From the NCBI GenBank assembly GCA_037501455.1, contig CM074855.1:26499001-26563000 (forward strand): 64,000 nt of DNA, written 5' to 3'. The notes beneath the pieces were generated by a model. It was not told the origin of the DNA, ran no database searches, and saw only the letters and a list, made by a program, of their open reading frames with translations. This DNA is from Lantana camara (Eukaryota > Streptophyta > Magnoliopsida > Lamiales > Verbenaceae). Positions 21,120 to 31,114 of the stretch are shown piece by piece (position 1 is the stretch's first letter; every line of letters starts with the position of its first letter). The position numbers and the translations under genes were made by a program.

Positions 21120-21918
21120 TTTGGGGGGCAAAATGATGAGGCCTAAAAATTATCCTCGAATCAGAGCCGTCCACGTGGCAGCATGCCGCTGATTAAAACC
21201 CTGACGCTCGCCATGGTGGGCTCATGGGCCGTCCGGCCGCTCAATTGCTAGCTAATTTGACGCTCGTATCGCGGCCCTCAGGATTACCCTACTCGGGGAA
21301 GCACCCACATGAGGGCCCACTAACACGCTCGGGATTCTGGCGCTCAAGGGTCATATATCGCGAGGAGGCCATCCCTGCATTCTTCGAGCGTCACCAACGC
21401 TCGGGCATAACCATATCCCTTTCATTGGATCCGTGCCTCGGCAGAAAGAATCTTAGGCCCATCCCCCGCGTAACCCTCGTCAACAACCTCTGACACAAAA
21501 GTACTGTGCACCGCGCCCCTGACACGCCGTCTCCCTTTTCAGGGATGTCATTCTCACTCCACCAAAAGCTGACGCGTGTTAGGGCAACACAGGTTTGGGA
21601 CCACATATTCAATTTACCCCTCTACCCCCATCCCTAACATATAAATAGGAGAGAAGCCATGCATTCTCCCCCAAGTGATCATCTGCATAAAAACCATACA
21701 CACCGTTCTGGGCATTTTCCACTAAACTCCTGAAGCTTTTCACTCACCACAGTAACACTACCTTGGTAGCTCGCACTCTTGGTGTTATCCTAGCTGGAAG
21801 AACCCACGCTCCAAAGGAAACCCAGATCCTGAGGCTCCTTCGCCTGTGATGGTCTTTCTCTTTTATACAAATTCTAAAGTGTTGTTGCATTAGGAAACCC
21901 AGATTTCTTGCACCATCA
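21120..21918 (+). repeat. Polypurine tract and 3' LTR
   Basis: TTTGGGGGGCAAAA (21120-21133) directly precedes the 3' LTR (21134-21918, 785 bp). The LTR matches the 5' LTR except at two positions and carries its TATA box at 21640-21647. The 5-bp duplication TATAT follows at 21919-21923. Confidence 0.95.
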
Positions 21919-21931
21919 TATATAATATTAA

Positions 21932-21936
<5 letters not shown>

Positions 21937-21989
<53 letters not shown>
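21937..21989. repeat. (AT)n microsatellite
   Basis: Uninterrupted AT dinucleotide run of about 53 bp next to the Tat insertion site. A second run lies at about 22299-22339. Between and around them are AT-rich palindromes, for example one centred near 22215 (TTTTTTATAAATACATAATA and its complement). Confidence 0.9.
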
Positions 21990-21993
<4 letters not shown>

Positions 21994-22293
21994 ATATAAT
22001 ATACAAATATATATTATAGCTTAAAAAATATTTTAACATAATAATATATTATATTTTTATTTTAACATAATAATATATTTATATTATATTATTATTAAAA
22101 ATAATTTATTTTTTAACATAATAATTACAAGTATATAATATACAAATATTTAATATTTAATACATATAGTATATAAGTATTATTTTTTATAAATACATAA
22201 TATACATTTTATACGTATATTATGTATTTATAAAAAATAATATTTATATACTATATATATTAAATATTATATATTGATATATAATATACACAC

Positions 22294-22298
<5 letters not shown>

Positions 22299-22339
<41 letters not shown>
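22299..22339. repeat. (TA)n microsatellite
   Basis: Uninterrupted TA run of about 41 bp within the AT-rich centre of the inverted-repeat complex. Confidence 0.9.
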
Positions 22340-22343
<4 letters not shown>

Positions 22344-22389
22344 GTATATAATATATAATATATAGTACATATAATATACAAATATATAT

Positions 22390-22898
22390 TTTAGCTTAAA
22401 AAATATTTTAACGTAATTATATATTATATATTTATTTTAACATATATTATATATTTATATTATATTATTATTACAATTAATTTATATTTTAACATAGTAA
22501 TATTATTTGAACAAAAAATGTAAGACCTTCAGGACAATTTTGGCCTCATTGTTTTAAAAATTGACAATTTTGGTCCCACTGGATTCAATTTGTGTCAATT
22601 TTAGTCCCATCGTCAAATTTTGGATGGAAACCATTAAATGCGTTTGAGTAGGAAATAGTCAAATAAAATTGTTGACAAAAAAAAAACATAAGCTTGCTGG
22701 TAGCCCAGTTGGTTGAGAGGTCCCCTTATATATCTGAGGTCCTGAAGGTCTTACATTTTTTGTTCAAATAATATTACTATGTTAAAATATAAATTAATTG
22801 TAATAATAATATAATATAAATATATAATATATGTTAAAATAAATATATAATATATAATTACGTTAAAATATTTTTTAAGCTAAAATATATATTTGTAA
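22390..22898. repeat. Joined partial arms of the inverted-repeat family
   Basis: About 22390-22529 matches the right arm (TTAGCTTAAAAAATATTTTA to GTAAGACCTTCAGG). At about 22530 it switches to left-arm sequence (GACAATTTTGGCCTCATTG and on). The switch falls in the shared word GACCTTCAGGAC, suggesting recombination there. Left-arm sequence then runs to about 22898, where mitochondrial DNA begins. Confidence 0.7.
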
Positions 22899-22899
22899 A

Positions 22900-23474
22900 A
22901 GTGTCCCCGCGCCAACAACTTTCGATCAATCGGAAGTTCAAGAAGAGAGAGTCTATTCCTTGGCAGTAGCCTCTGGTCTTGGGTTGCCCCGCCCAAAGCT
23001 TTGTAACGATCCAAAGAAGGATCTCCTGGCTCAGTACTAATAAACTTCTGGGGTCTCACCGCCGTTTTTCTTCTCTACCATGACGAATCAATTGATTTAA
23101 TGTAGGCATCGCTATTTCCTTTGTCACCCCTTTTCCGGGCCAGATGACTGCAGAGAAAGCATTTCCTTTGCCCGTGTGTGCATTGAAGTAGGCCGAATAG
23201 GCTTTTCGGGATTCACCTGATTGACTAATATGCCCGCAAGAAGGGGCTTTTGATTGGGTATATTTCCGAGAGGAAAGATGTTGAAAGGAAGAAAGCCAGG
23301 ATCTTTCAGAAAACGGATTCCTATTTGAAGAGTGCATAACGGCATGGATAAGCTCACACTAACCCGTCAATTTGGATATGATGATTGGTTTAGGTAGGGC
23401 GGCCGGCCTATTCTGGCACATAAATGAAGGGATCGAAGAGATTATGGCAGATCATGTTCACCAAGAAATGACTC
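22900..23474. other. Mitochondrial DNA insertion (NUMT)
   Basis: This block of about 575 bp has balanced base composition unlike its AT-rich surroundings, and sharp edges against the two inverted arms. Its right end encodes a fragment of mitochondrial sdh4, and the rest has the look of plant mitochondrial intergenic DNA. No intact gene is present. Confidence 0.65.
23404..23472 (+). pseudogene. sdh4: sdh4 fragment (succinate dehydrogenase subunit 4, mitochondrial)
   Basis: The frame reads GLFWHINEGIEEIMADHVHQ and then EMT before the sequence ends at the repeat arm. I recognise this as the segment before the last membrane helix of the plant mitochondrial Sdh4 protein, the membrane anchor of complex II. 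Only about 23 codons remain, with no start and no C-terminal helix, so it is non-functional. The identification rests on memory of the family. Confidence 0.65.
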
Positions 23475-23834
23475 TTTTAGCTTAAAAAATATTTTAACGT
23501 AATTATATATTATATATTTATTTTAACATATAATATATATTTATATTATATTATTATTACAATTAATTTATATTTTAACATAGTAATATTATTTGAACAA
23601 AAAAGGTAAAGACCTTCAGGACCTCAGATATATAAGGGACCTCTCAACCAACTGGGCTACCAACAAGCTTATGTTTTTTTTGTCAACAATTTTATTTGAT
23701 TGTTTCCTACTCAAACGCATTTAATGGTTTACATCCAAAATTTGACAGTGGGACTAAAATTGTCACAAATTGAATCCAATTGGACCAAAATTGCAAATGG
23801 CCCAATCCTATGGGACCTAAAATGTAATTTGCTC
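23475..23834. repeat. Right arm of the inverted-repeat element
   Basis: Complement of the left-arm sequence, including the inverted A-box segment (CCAACTGGGCTACC) and the terminal complement of GAGCAAATTACATTTTAGG. Confidence 0.8.
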
Positions 23835-23843
23835 TTATTATTA

Positions 23844-24741
23844 TTATATCAAAACAACAGCCGGAAAACAAAGGGCACTAGCACAGACTGAAGCCGTGTG
23901 CTTAACTAGGGAATGAACGATACCGATGGCCTCCGGACAAACAAAGCCAAACTCAGAGGGGGGAAAAACAGTTGTTGTCTAACTTTTTATCGTTTTCAAT
24001 CATGTAACAACTGACTTTTAGAATCCCACCTAGGAGTGGGTTTGTTTAAAAATAAAAAATAAAAAGACATGACTTTAGAAAAAAAATTAAAATACAATCA
24101 TATGATAGATTAACAAAATTATAAAAAAAAATTATAATAACAAAAATATTCAATGTTTAGCCTCCAAAAAGTCGTCGAAATTGTAGTAATTGAACTTAAC
24201 TCCATTATACGATACTTTATATACAAATTGAATATCATATCCAAAATAGAATTGCTTTTAACTTGAAATGCAATAAATCTATAATAGAATATCAATTATT
24301 TGTGTAAGCTACAAATATAATAAATAGCCTACCTGGCAAATGGACTAAATCTAACCCAATTACCCAAGTAGGGGTCTGTTTCGGGTCGGACTGAGCTAAG
24401 CTTGACCAGAAAACCATATTTGAGCTCGAGATCAAACACAGTAACCTTGGCTCAGCCCAGGCTCGAGCTCGAAAAGGTCTCTATTTTCTTTTCTTTCTTT
24501 TTTCGGGCTCGAGATCGGCAAGAGGAAAGCTCTAACTAATCTTCTCCAATGCCACAAAACATGCGATAGCTCTATATTAGGCTGAGACTAATCTGTGCTA
24601 CATTACCTGAAATTTCATAGACAAGAATCATATTAATATAACAGTATAGAACACATAGTTGGGTACATTAACCTACTAGTAAGAGCAGCATTCAAGATCA
24701 AACTCAAAAACAATGTAATTTTAAAGAAGAATGTCACAAAC
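23844..24741. other. Intergenic DNA downstream of the pseudouridine synthase gene
   Basis: AT-rich sequence with no credible gene. A short GC-richer patch at about 24370-24530 contains repeated GCTCGAG words and may be the remnant of a small element. The 3' untranslated region of the minus-strand gene probably lies in the last few hundred bases. Confidence 0.5.
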
Positions 24742-27700
24742 TCAAATGAGTTGTTTATAGCAAAAAATTAACTCAATTGAGCAAGTTACCTTCTCGGTGT
24801 CAATCTCCCGGAGTCGGTCCAAAATCTCAGCAAAATCAATAGGAGGCATTTGAGAAAACCGAAGGTTTTCTCCAGTATTGGGATGAGTAAACCTAAATCA
24901 AGAGTAAGAAACTGAATTCACATATAAAATACCAAACGCAGTGGCGAAGAAAAAGAAAAGGAAATAATAAGCATTGTAATTTGTGAAGCATTTTGTAGAT
25001 TTACCCAAGATTCAGAGCATGCAGGCAAGGTCTGTCTAATTTAGCGACCAACTCCAGAAATTGGCTGTGAAAGCTAGGGGGATTCTTTGACTGAAGCAGT
25101 GATATGGCCATACTCTTAGTTCCTCCATAGACTTCATCTCCCAATAGAGGAACACCAAGGTATTTCGCATGAGCTCGGATCTGATTCACAAAGCAGTCTT
25201 ACTGAAATTCGGATGATATTTCAGTGAGAATACCGACGCTATAGCGTATTACAATTTTTCATAGGTTATATCAAGCAGAGTTCTTGGTCATTGCGGGACA
25301 TTCACCTTCACGAAGTAGAAATATGTTTTTCTTTTGTGTTTTCCAGGGTTTTTTTCTTACATATACATCCCTGAAAGATTGAAACTTAGAACCCGCACCC
25401 ATTTCATCTAAGGGGGTAGGGTTTGTAATGTTTTCATCTAAAGCGGATAAGATTTGTTATCATCCAATCTCAGGGGGTTGTAGATATAAACAAAACTTTT
25501 TTTAAATAAGATGCCAAACGGACACAGATGATCCACGACAAACATTTTAGACTCACTTGACGATGTAATGCTCATATGGTATAGTACAGTTTTTGATGTA
25601 ATGAACAGAGTGATCTTGTGTAATAAAAAGTATTAAAAATGAGTAGAGAGTTGAGACCTGATGAGTCCGCCCAGTTTCTAACCTCCATTCCAACAACGCA
25701 CAACCACCACCAGCAAGTATTTCGATTACTTTGTACCTGAAAAAAGAAAAGATTTACTCTAAACCTAAATAAAATTAAATATGGTGTTAAAATGTCACTT
25801 GTGCATACGTCTACGCAATAAAAAGTAAATAAATACCCGCAACTCCATAGAAACATATAGTGCTCATAAAAGGGTAGGATAAACAAGATTTAGTTAGCAT
25901 CCATAATTGATTGTTGAAGATAAACCAAAACAATGGGCATTACAATCGCAAACAAGCTAATAGTAACTAGTAAGGCTTGGAGTGTCAGCATCAAGGAAAT
26001 AGCCAGATCAGAGAAGAGCAATGTGAGGACTGGCAAGCAAACAAGATAACTTTAAGCCGATGCGGTGAAAAAAATTTACAGCAGATCAGTAACCAAAATA
26101 TCAACCAAGCATGAAATGGCTCGAAAAAGAGCAAGACCTAAGTTAAGAGCACATTTTGCAATGTCATTGGTTGAAATATTTGGCAACCCGGCACATCAAC
26201 TTTAACGCATCAGCATTGCTGGCTCAAGTGTGTGTGTATATCTCTTAAACCATATGGAAAGCATATCGATTGGCTGAGCTAACTTTTGTGCACTAAACCA
26301 CATCTCCAATTTCCACCTGTTTAACTCCCACAACAAAGAGGCCTATTTAACTCCCACAGTTGTTCAGCATATAGAAGATGAATTTATTATGTTAAACTAT
26401 TTTGATGGCATCTCGACCGAAAAGTGGCATCCTTGACAGCTCTAGCAACTAAGGAAAGAGCACTAGTGTCAGTTAAATGTGCAGTTCCCATCTCATATCA
26501 TATATTTAGCCAAGTCATGCAATTTTGTTGCCAAAAAGAAAGCTCTCAAAATTGAACAGACTAACTTATGGAAATTGAGTACTTGGCAAAAATGAACTCC
26601 CCTGATGCTGTCTGTTTCGACTGATAAATTATATTGAAAATCCATAATTCAATATTGTAGCTCCTTCCATCCAGAACGAAATCACCAATAATCCCCGCAT
26701 GAGCATTCACCATCTTTGAAGTGGTGATAGCGATTTGTGTCTCTGACAAAAATTTCTCTCCCCTCAAATATAGATATGAACTTTATAACAGCATGGCAGT
26801 CTCCACAAATTCTTAGGTTCTTTGTAACTCTCAGAGGAGAACCTTGACTGGTATTCAGAACACCAAAAACTACAGCCAACTTCTCACTGTGCCCACATAG
26901 GATGTGTTGCTTTTCCTGCTCCTCCACATCTTGTAGCACATAATCAGTATTTGGCAAATAACCTGCTTTCTTCATTTCCATGTTCAAGCTATTTAACTTG
27001 TCCAGAACTCGATCCATTCGGGGAAGTGACTTATCACCAGCCAAAAGCATGTATATTTTGTTCTTTACCTCAATCCAACTGCAGCCAGGATTCTTCCTCA
27101 GTCCCTTATCAACCATTATATCTCTGACTCTGTTTACTTCTTTCCATTTTCCTTTAGAAGCATAAATATTAGACATCAGAACGTAGTTTCCAGGATTCCT
27201 AGGTTCCAATTCGAACAATTTACCAGCAGCAACCTCACCCAAGCTCATGTTATGGTGAAGTCTACAGGAACTCAACAATGCACCCCAGACGCAAGCATCA
27301 GGCTCAAATGACATTTTCTTGATAACGGAATAAGCTTCTTCAAGCTTTCCTGCACGACCAAGCAGGCTCACAACACAAGCAAAATGCTCTACTCTAGGTT
27401 CAATACCATGATCCCTTGACATGCTTTCAAAGTATTGATGCCCTTCTTCTGTAAGGCCACTTTGGCTACATGCAGATAATAGGCTAGTGAAACTAACAGA
27501 ATCAGGTTTCTGTCCACTCCTCTGCATCCACTGAAAAATCTCGATAGCTTCGTTTGCCTTTCCATGCATTGAATATGCCCCCAACATAGCATTCCAGCAA
27601 ACCAAATTAGGGTCAGGAATCCTGTCAAAACAACATCTAGCTACTTGAATCTTTCCACAATTGGCGTACATGTCTATCAGTGCACTACCAACATAAACAT

Positions 27701-30700
27701 CATCTGTAATACCCCTCTTGAGAGAGAAGCAGTGTGCAGCCTTTCCATGCATCAGGGCCGCAATATTGCCACAAGCCGGAAGCAAGCAAGGGATGGTTAT
27801 AGCGTTTGGTTTCACACCAGCTGCTTGCATTTCTCTAAAAAGCTCCAACGCCTCAATATCTTTCCCATGTTGTGAGCAACAAGCTATCACTGAAGTCCAT
27901 GAAACAACATTCAGGTCCATTTTCTGGCTCTGAAGTTCTTTAAACACTGTCAGCGCCTTGTCAACAAGCCCATGCCGACTGAGCCCTGCTATGAAGGCAT
28001 TGCTAACCCCAACATCCAATTGTCCCATATCTTCAAACACACGTGACATCTCTGAGGCATATCCACACTTGCCATACATATCAATAAGTGCACTTACAAT
28101 ACACTTATCAACAGCAAAACCAGCTTTTATCACATACCCGTGAACTTGAGTGCCGGAATCAAAATGCCCTAAGTCACCTATTGCTGGAAGAACACTGGAA
28201 ATGCTAGTCCCATCAGACGAATAACCGTGTAAATGCATCTGCTGAAACATCAAAACTGCATCCAAGAAACACCCACTTTGATTGAACCCTGCAATCATAC
28301 CATTCTAAGACACAGTATTTGGTTCAAATCCAAGATTTTTAACCCCATTAAAAACCTTTTTTGCATTAGCCACATCCCCTTTCCTTGCATACCCAGCAGT
28401 TAATGCACTCCATGACACAACGTCTTTCTCAACCATATTGTCAAACAACTTGTGGCCATCAACTAATTCATCAGATTTAACATAAAAATGAATCAAAGAA
28501 GACTCCACAAATGGATCCAAGTAGAGCTCAGATGCTACAAAAAACCCATGAACTTGCTTTCCAATTTTATCAGCATACAGCCCGGCACAAGCCTTGATAA
28601 CACTTGGCAAGACACGGGCATCAGGATAAGGTCCATGCCTCAGCATATGAGAAAATAATCTCAGTATGTTCTTAAAATCATTAAATTTTGAGAAAGCATT
28701 AATGAGTGTTGTGAAGGAGAGGAGATCAGCTTTCAAGAATGAGAGCAGAAGGGTTTTGGCATTCGAAAAATGGTGGTGGTTGGCATAGAACGAAAGGAGC
28801 TTGTTTCTATAATGTGGGAGATCACAAAGACCAGTTCTGAGAAGTTGAGCATGGGTCTGCCGTATTTGAGAAAGAGATGCTGCAGTCATTCTGCTTAGTA
28901 GATGCAGTGGGTCTCGATAAACGCAGGAATCTCCAGTTCCGTTAATGGTAGGGAAACAAGAGCAATCAACTGTCAATTTTTTGGCTTTCAATTGTGACGT
29001 TCCCTCAATTTTCATGTCAGATGACTTGTTTCTAGATGAGTCAATGAAAGTCGATATTGAAACTACAGAGTTACTGTGAAATGAAGCTTTACTATTTCGA
29101 ATAGAAGAGAAATTCCCACTGCAAACAAAACCATAGCAAAACTATAACTTGTGTGTCTGCTAAAGTTCGCATTTTACTGTGCATATTAAAAATTCAAAGG
29201 CACATATGAAGAAACAACAAGAAGATAAAAGAAATTGAGGGTCTAATATTACCTACTAACAGCATGGCGGGCCTTTCCCCGGGTAGCAGATCCAGGCATA
29301 GCAATCATACGGATCCTGTTGTTTGCATCACGGCCTACAGGGACATCTATGCGTCCCGAGACAGGTGAAGGAACTCCACAAGTTAGACTCACGTAGACTC
29401 TCTTTATAGTGTGTTTCTTGAACTGTTCAGCTAAATGGGAATGAGAATGCTCATCCTACACGGAGAAAGAATTTTAAAAAGTAAAGCAATTTTGGTTACT
29501 GCTTATAAATTCAAATTTCCGTAGAATACAGAGGATAGGTGTAACAAAATCAATTATTTACAGAAACTGGAGGATGGAGTTACCTTTGCAACAACAAGCA
29601 ATCCACTGGTCCCTTTGTCTAATCTATGCACAATTCCAGGGCGTACAGATGCTTCACTGGGACCAAAACTAGTAGCCGAATAGTGACCTTGATCTAGAGA
29701 AAAGGTAGTCACCTCATCTCCTGAATCATCATCAATCTCATGTAGTGCTTCTGGATCGAAACATGCAGTTGGAAGTTTGCAATGGTGAAGAATCCCACTA
29801 ACAAGTGTTCCAGTTGCATTGCCTGGAGCTGGATGAACAACCTGCATAATAGATAAACCCCGTTGAGAAAGAAACAAGCAGGCTTATCCACTTGTATTAG
29901 ATAACCGATGCAAAGTGCCTGAAAATGTAGTATTACAGATACCATTTATCAGATAAGAAAGAACGACGGCCGAGAAAAGTGTCAAACAGTTACCCACAGT
30001 TTTTAGTATAACACCCTCGAAACCAGGTAAAAGTTTCACCATAAACCAAATGAATGTAGTAAAATAGCGAAAAAGCACAAACACTAGCATGATTTATTTA
30101 TGCAATATATTAAGGTGGCCAAAACTCCTCAAATTTGACTTGTTTGTCCCCAAATCTGTAGCTTATGAGACTGAGTTATCTTCATAAATGATATAACAAC
30201 AATTCATGATCATTACAAGCCAAAACTAGTGAAATTCGATGGGTGCTTTCAATCTGGCGCACACGATATCCAAATTCATTTCAATTCTCAACTTACTCAG
30301 AAAAAAACATAAGAACCACAATCCAATAGAAAAGGGGCTTTCAATAAGCTGACCATGTGAGCAGGCTTGTTGACAACAAGCACATGTTCATCTTCATATA
30401 CTATGTCCAATGGAATATCCTCAGGTTCAGCACTCAAAGGCTGCAACTCAACTATCGTGCAATTCACCTTGTCTCTGTCCCGGACAATGTGCGAAACCTT
30501 CAAAACAATACAATCAACTGTCATTAACAGACCACATGCATACATTAAATTAACCAGTAAGATCATAATCCCAGCTTTCCACAAAACATTGAGAGACAAG
30601 AAAGCTCGAATTAACATGACAAATATTCCTTTTTCATCACAATTTTCAGTTCCACAACAAGCCAGAAGATATTAAAGAATTTGAAAGATTCAACAACCTT

Positions 30701-31030
30701 ACTAGTGACGTGACCATTGATAGACACCAATCCTGAACGAATGCTGGACTGCACTCTAGCTCTACTAATTCCATGAATCCTGGATGAAATCCATGAATCC
30801 AATCTCCGCTTTCCAGATTTCAATTCCACAGTTTCCTCAATTTTTACGCCGGTATAGTTGTTAGGCCGGCCAGCACACTTTTCATGGAAATCACTGGACT
30901 CTCTATTCACCACCGGAACTGAATCAGAATAGGCACAAGCTGTGCTTATGAATCTCCGTAGAGAAAGGTTTCTAGGGTTTAAGCAAAGGGGTTTAGCCGA
31001 AGACCAAGACAGGGATTGCAGGGACAACAT
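24742..31030 (-). CDS. RluA-family RNA pseudouridine synthase, probably plastid-targeted
   Basis: Seven exons: 31030-30698, 30497-30354, 29841-29584, 29455-29253, 25736-25658, 25180-25005, 24892-24742. All junctions fit GT-AG and keep the frame, giving 447 residues. The enzyme converts uridine to pseudouridine in RNA. Residues 1-45 are rich in Ser, Arg and Leu like a transit peptide. An S4 RNA-binding domain ([20 protein letters not shown], about 76-110) is followed by [19 protein letters not shown] and the catalytic motif [15 protein letters not shown], whose Asp is the nucleophile. Then come GRTHQIRAH and LLGDEVYGG. It resembles plant RNA pseudouridine synthase 2 (chloroplastic). The last exon may instead splice after DTEK at a GTAACT donor; read through, it ends 11 codons later. 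Intron 4 (3.5 kb) contains a PPR gene. A tandem array starts 85 bp beyond the start codon. Confidence 0.9.
26682..29015 (-). pseudogene. DYW-class PPR gene inside an intron, with one nonsense codon
   Basis: A single frame of 778 codons runs from the ATG at 29015 to the stop after CSCGDYW, broken only by TAG at 28307-28305 (codon 237). The context NTVS-stop-NGMIAGF shows that TGG (Trp) became TAG. PPR repeats of the P-L-S kind fill the protein (for example [18 protein letters not shown] and [18 protein letters not shown]), followed by E/E+ regions and a DYW domain with HSEKLA, CGDCH and the terminal DYW. Such proteins edit C to U in organelle RNA. It resembles Arabidopsis At1g20230. It lies in intron 4 of the pseudouridine synthase gene, same strand. 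The frame is open for 34 codons upstream of the ATG to an acceptor-like TTTGCAG. Restart at Met 28298 would give 538 residues without a targeting peptide. Sequencing error is not excluded. Confidence 0.88.
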
Positions 31031-31114
31031 TTTCTGAAAAAATCAGTTCAGTTCGGTTCAAATCCGAAAAACCCAGGAAATTTTAATTGGACACTTGGCC
31101 CCTGCTTGCCATTC

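Larger units (their letters stand above)
9618..21918 (+). mobile_element. Complete Tat-lineage Ty3/gypsy LTR retrotransposon (12.3 kb)
   Basis: Two 785-bp LTRs (9618-10402 and 21134-21918) start TGATGAGG and end CACCATCA. They are flanked by the 5-bp duplication TATAT (9613-9617 and 21919-21923). Inside, in order: primer-binding site, a single open gag-pol frame of 2046 codons, a 1-kb non-coding spacer, a three-exon antisense gene, a polypurine tract. The archaeal-type second RNase H between RNase H and integrase marks the Tat lineage. The LTRs differ at only two positions (9923/21439 and 10082/21598, both transitions), so insertion was recent and the copy looks coding-competent. Confidence 0.96.
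9076..23834. mobile_element. AT-rich inverted-repeat (Mutator-like?) complex hosting other insertions
   Basis: The left end starts GAGCAAATTACATTTTTGG and the right end is the complement of GAGCAAATTACATTTTAGG. Both continue with CCCATAGGATTGG. The flanks are the same 9 bp, TTATTATTA (9067-9075 and 23835-23843), although they sit in a simple-sequence stretch. The left arm (9076-9617) is interrupted by the Tat element. A partial right-type arm lies at about 22390-22529. A left-type arm follows directly (about 22530-22898), then mitochondrial DNA, then the final right arm (about 23475-23834). At least two copies of the family have therefore been joined or rearranged. No transposase is visible. 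Confidence 0.65.

Noticed and set aside
21744..21995. Minus-strand frame encoding repeated Tyr-Ile
   Set aside because: This is translation of the (AT)n microsatellite running into the LTR.
23056..23337. Minus-strand frame of 93 codons in the mitochondrial insertion
   Set aside because: It is not a mitochondrial gene I recognise, and it lies in what looks like organelle intergenic DNA, so it is probably coincidental.
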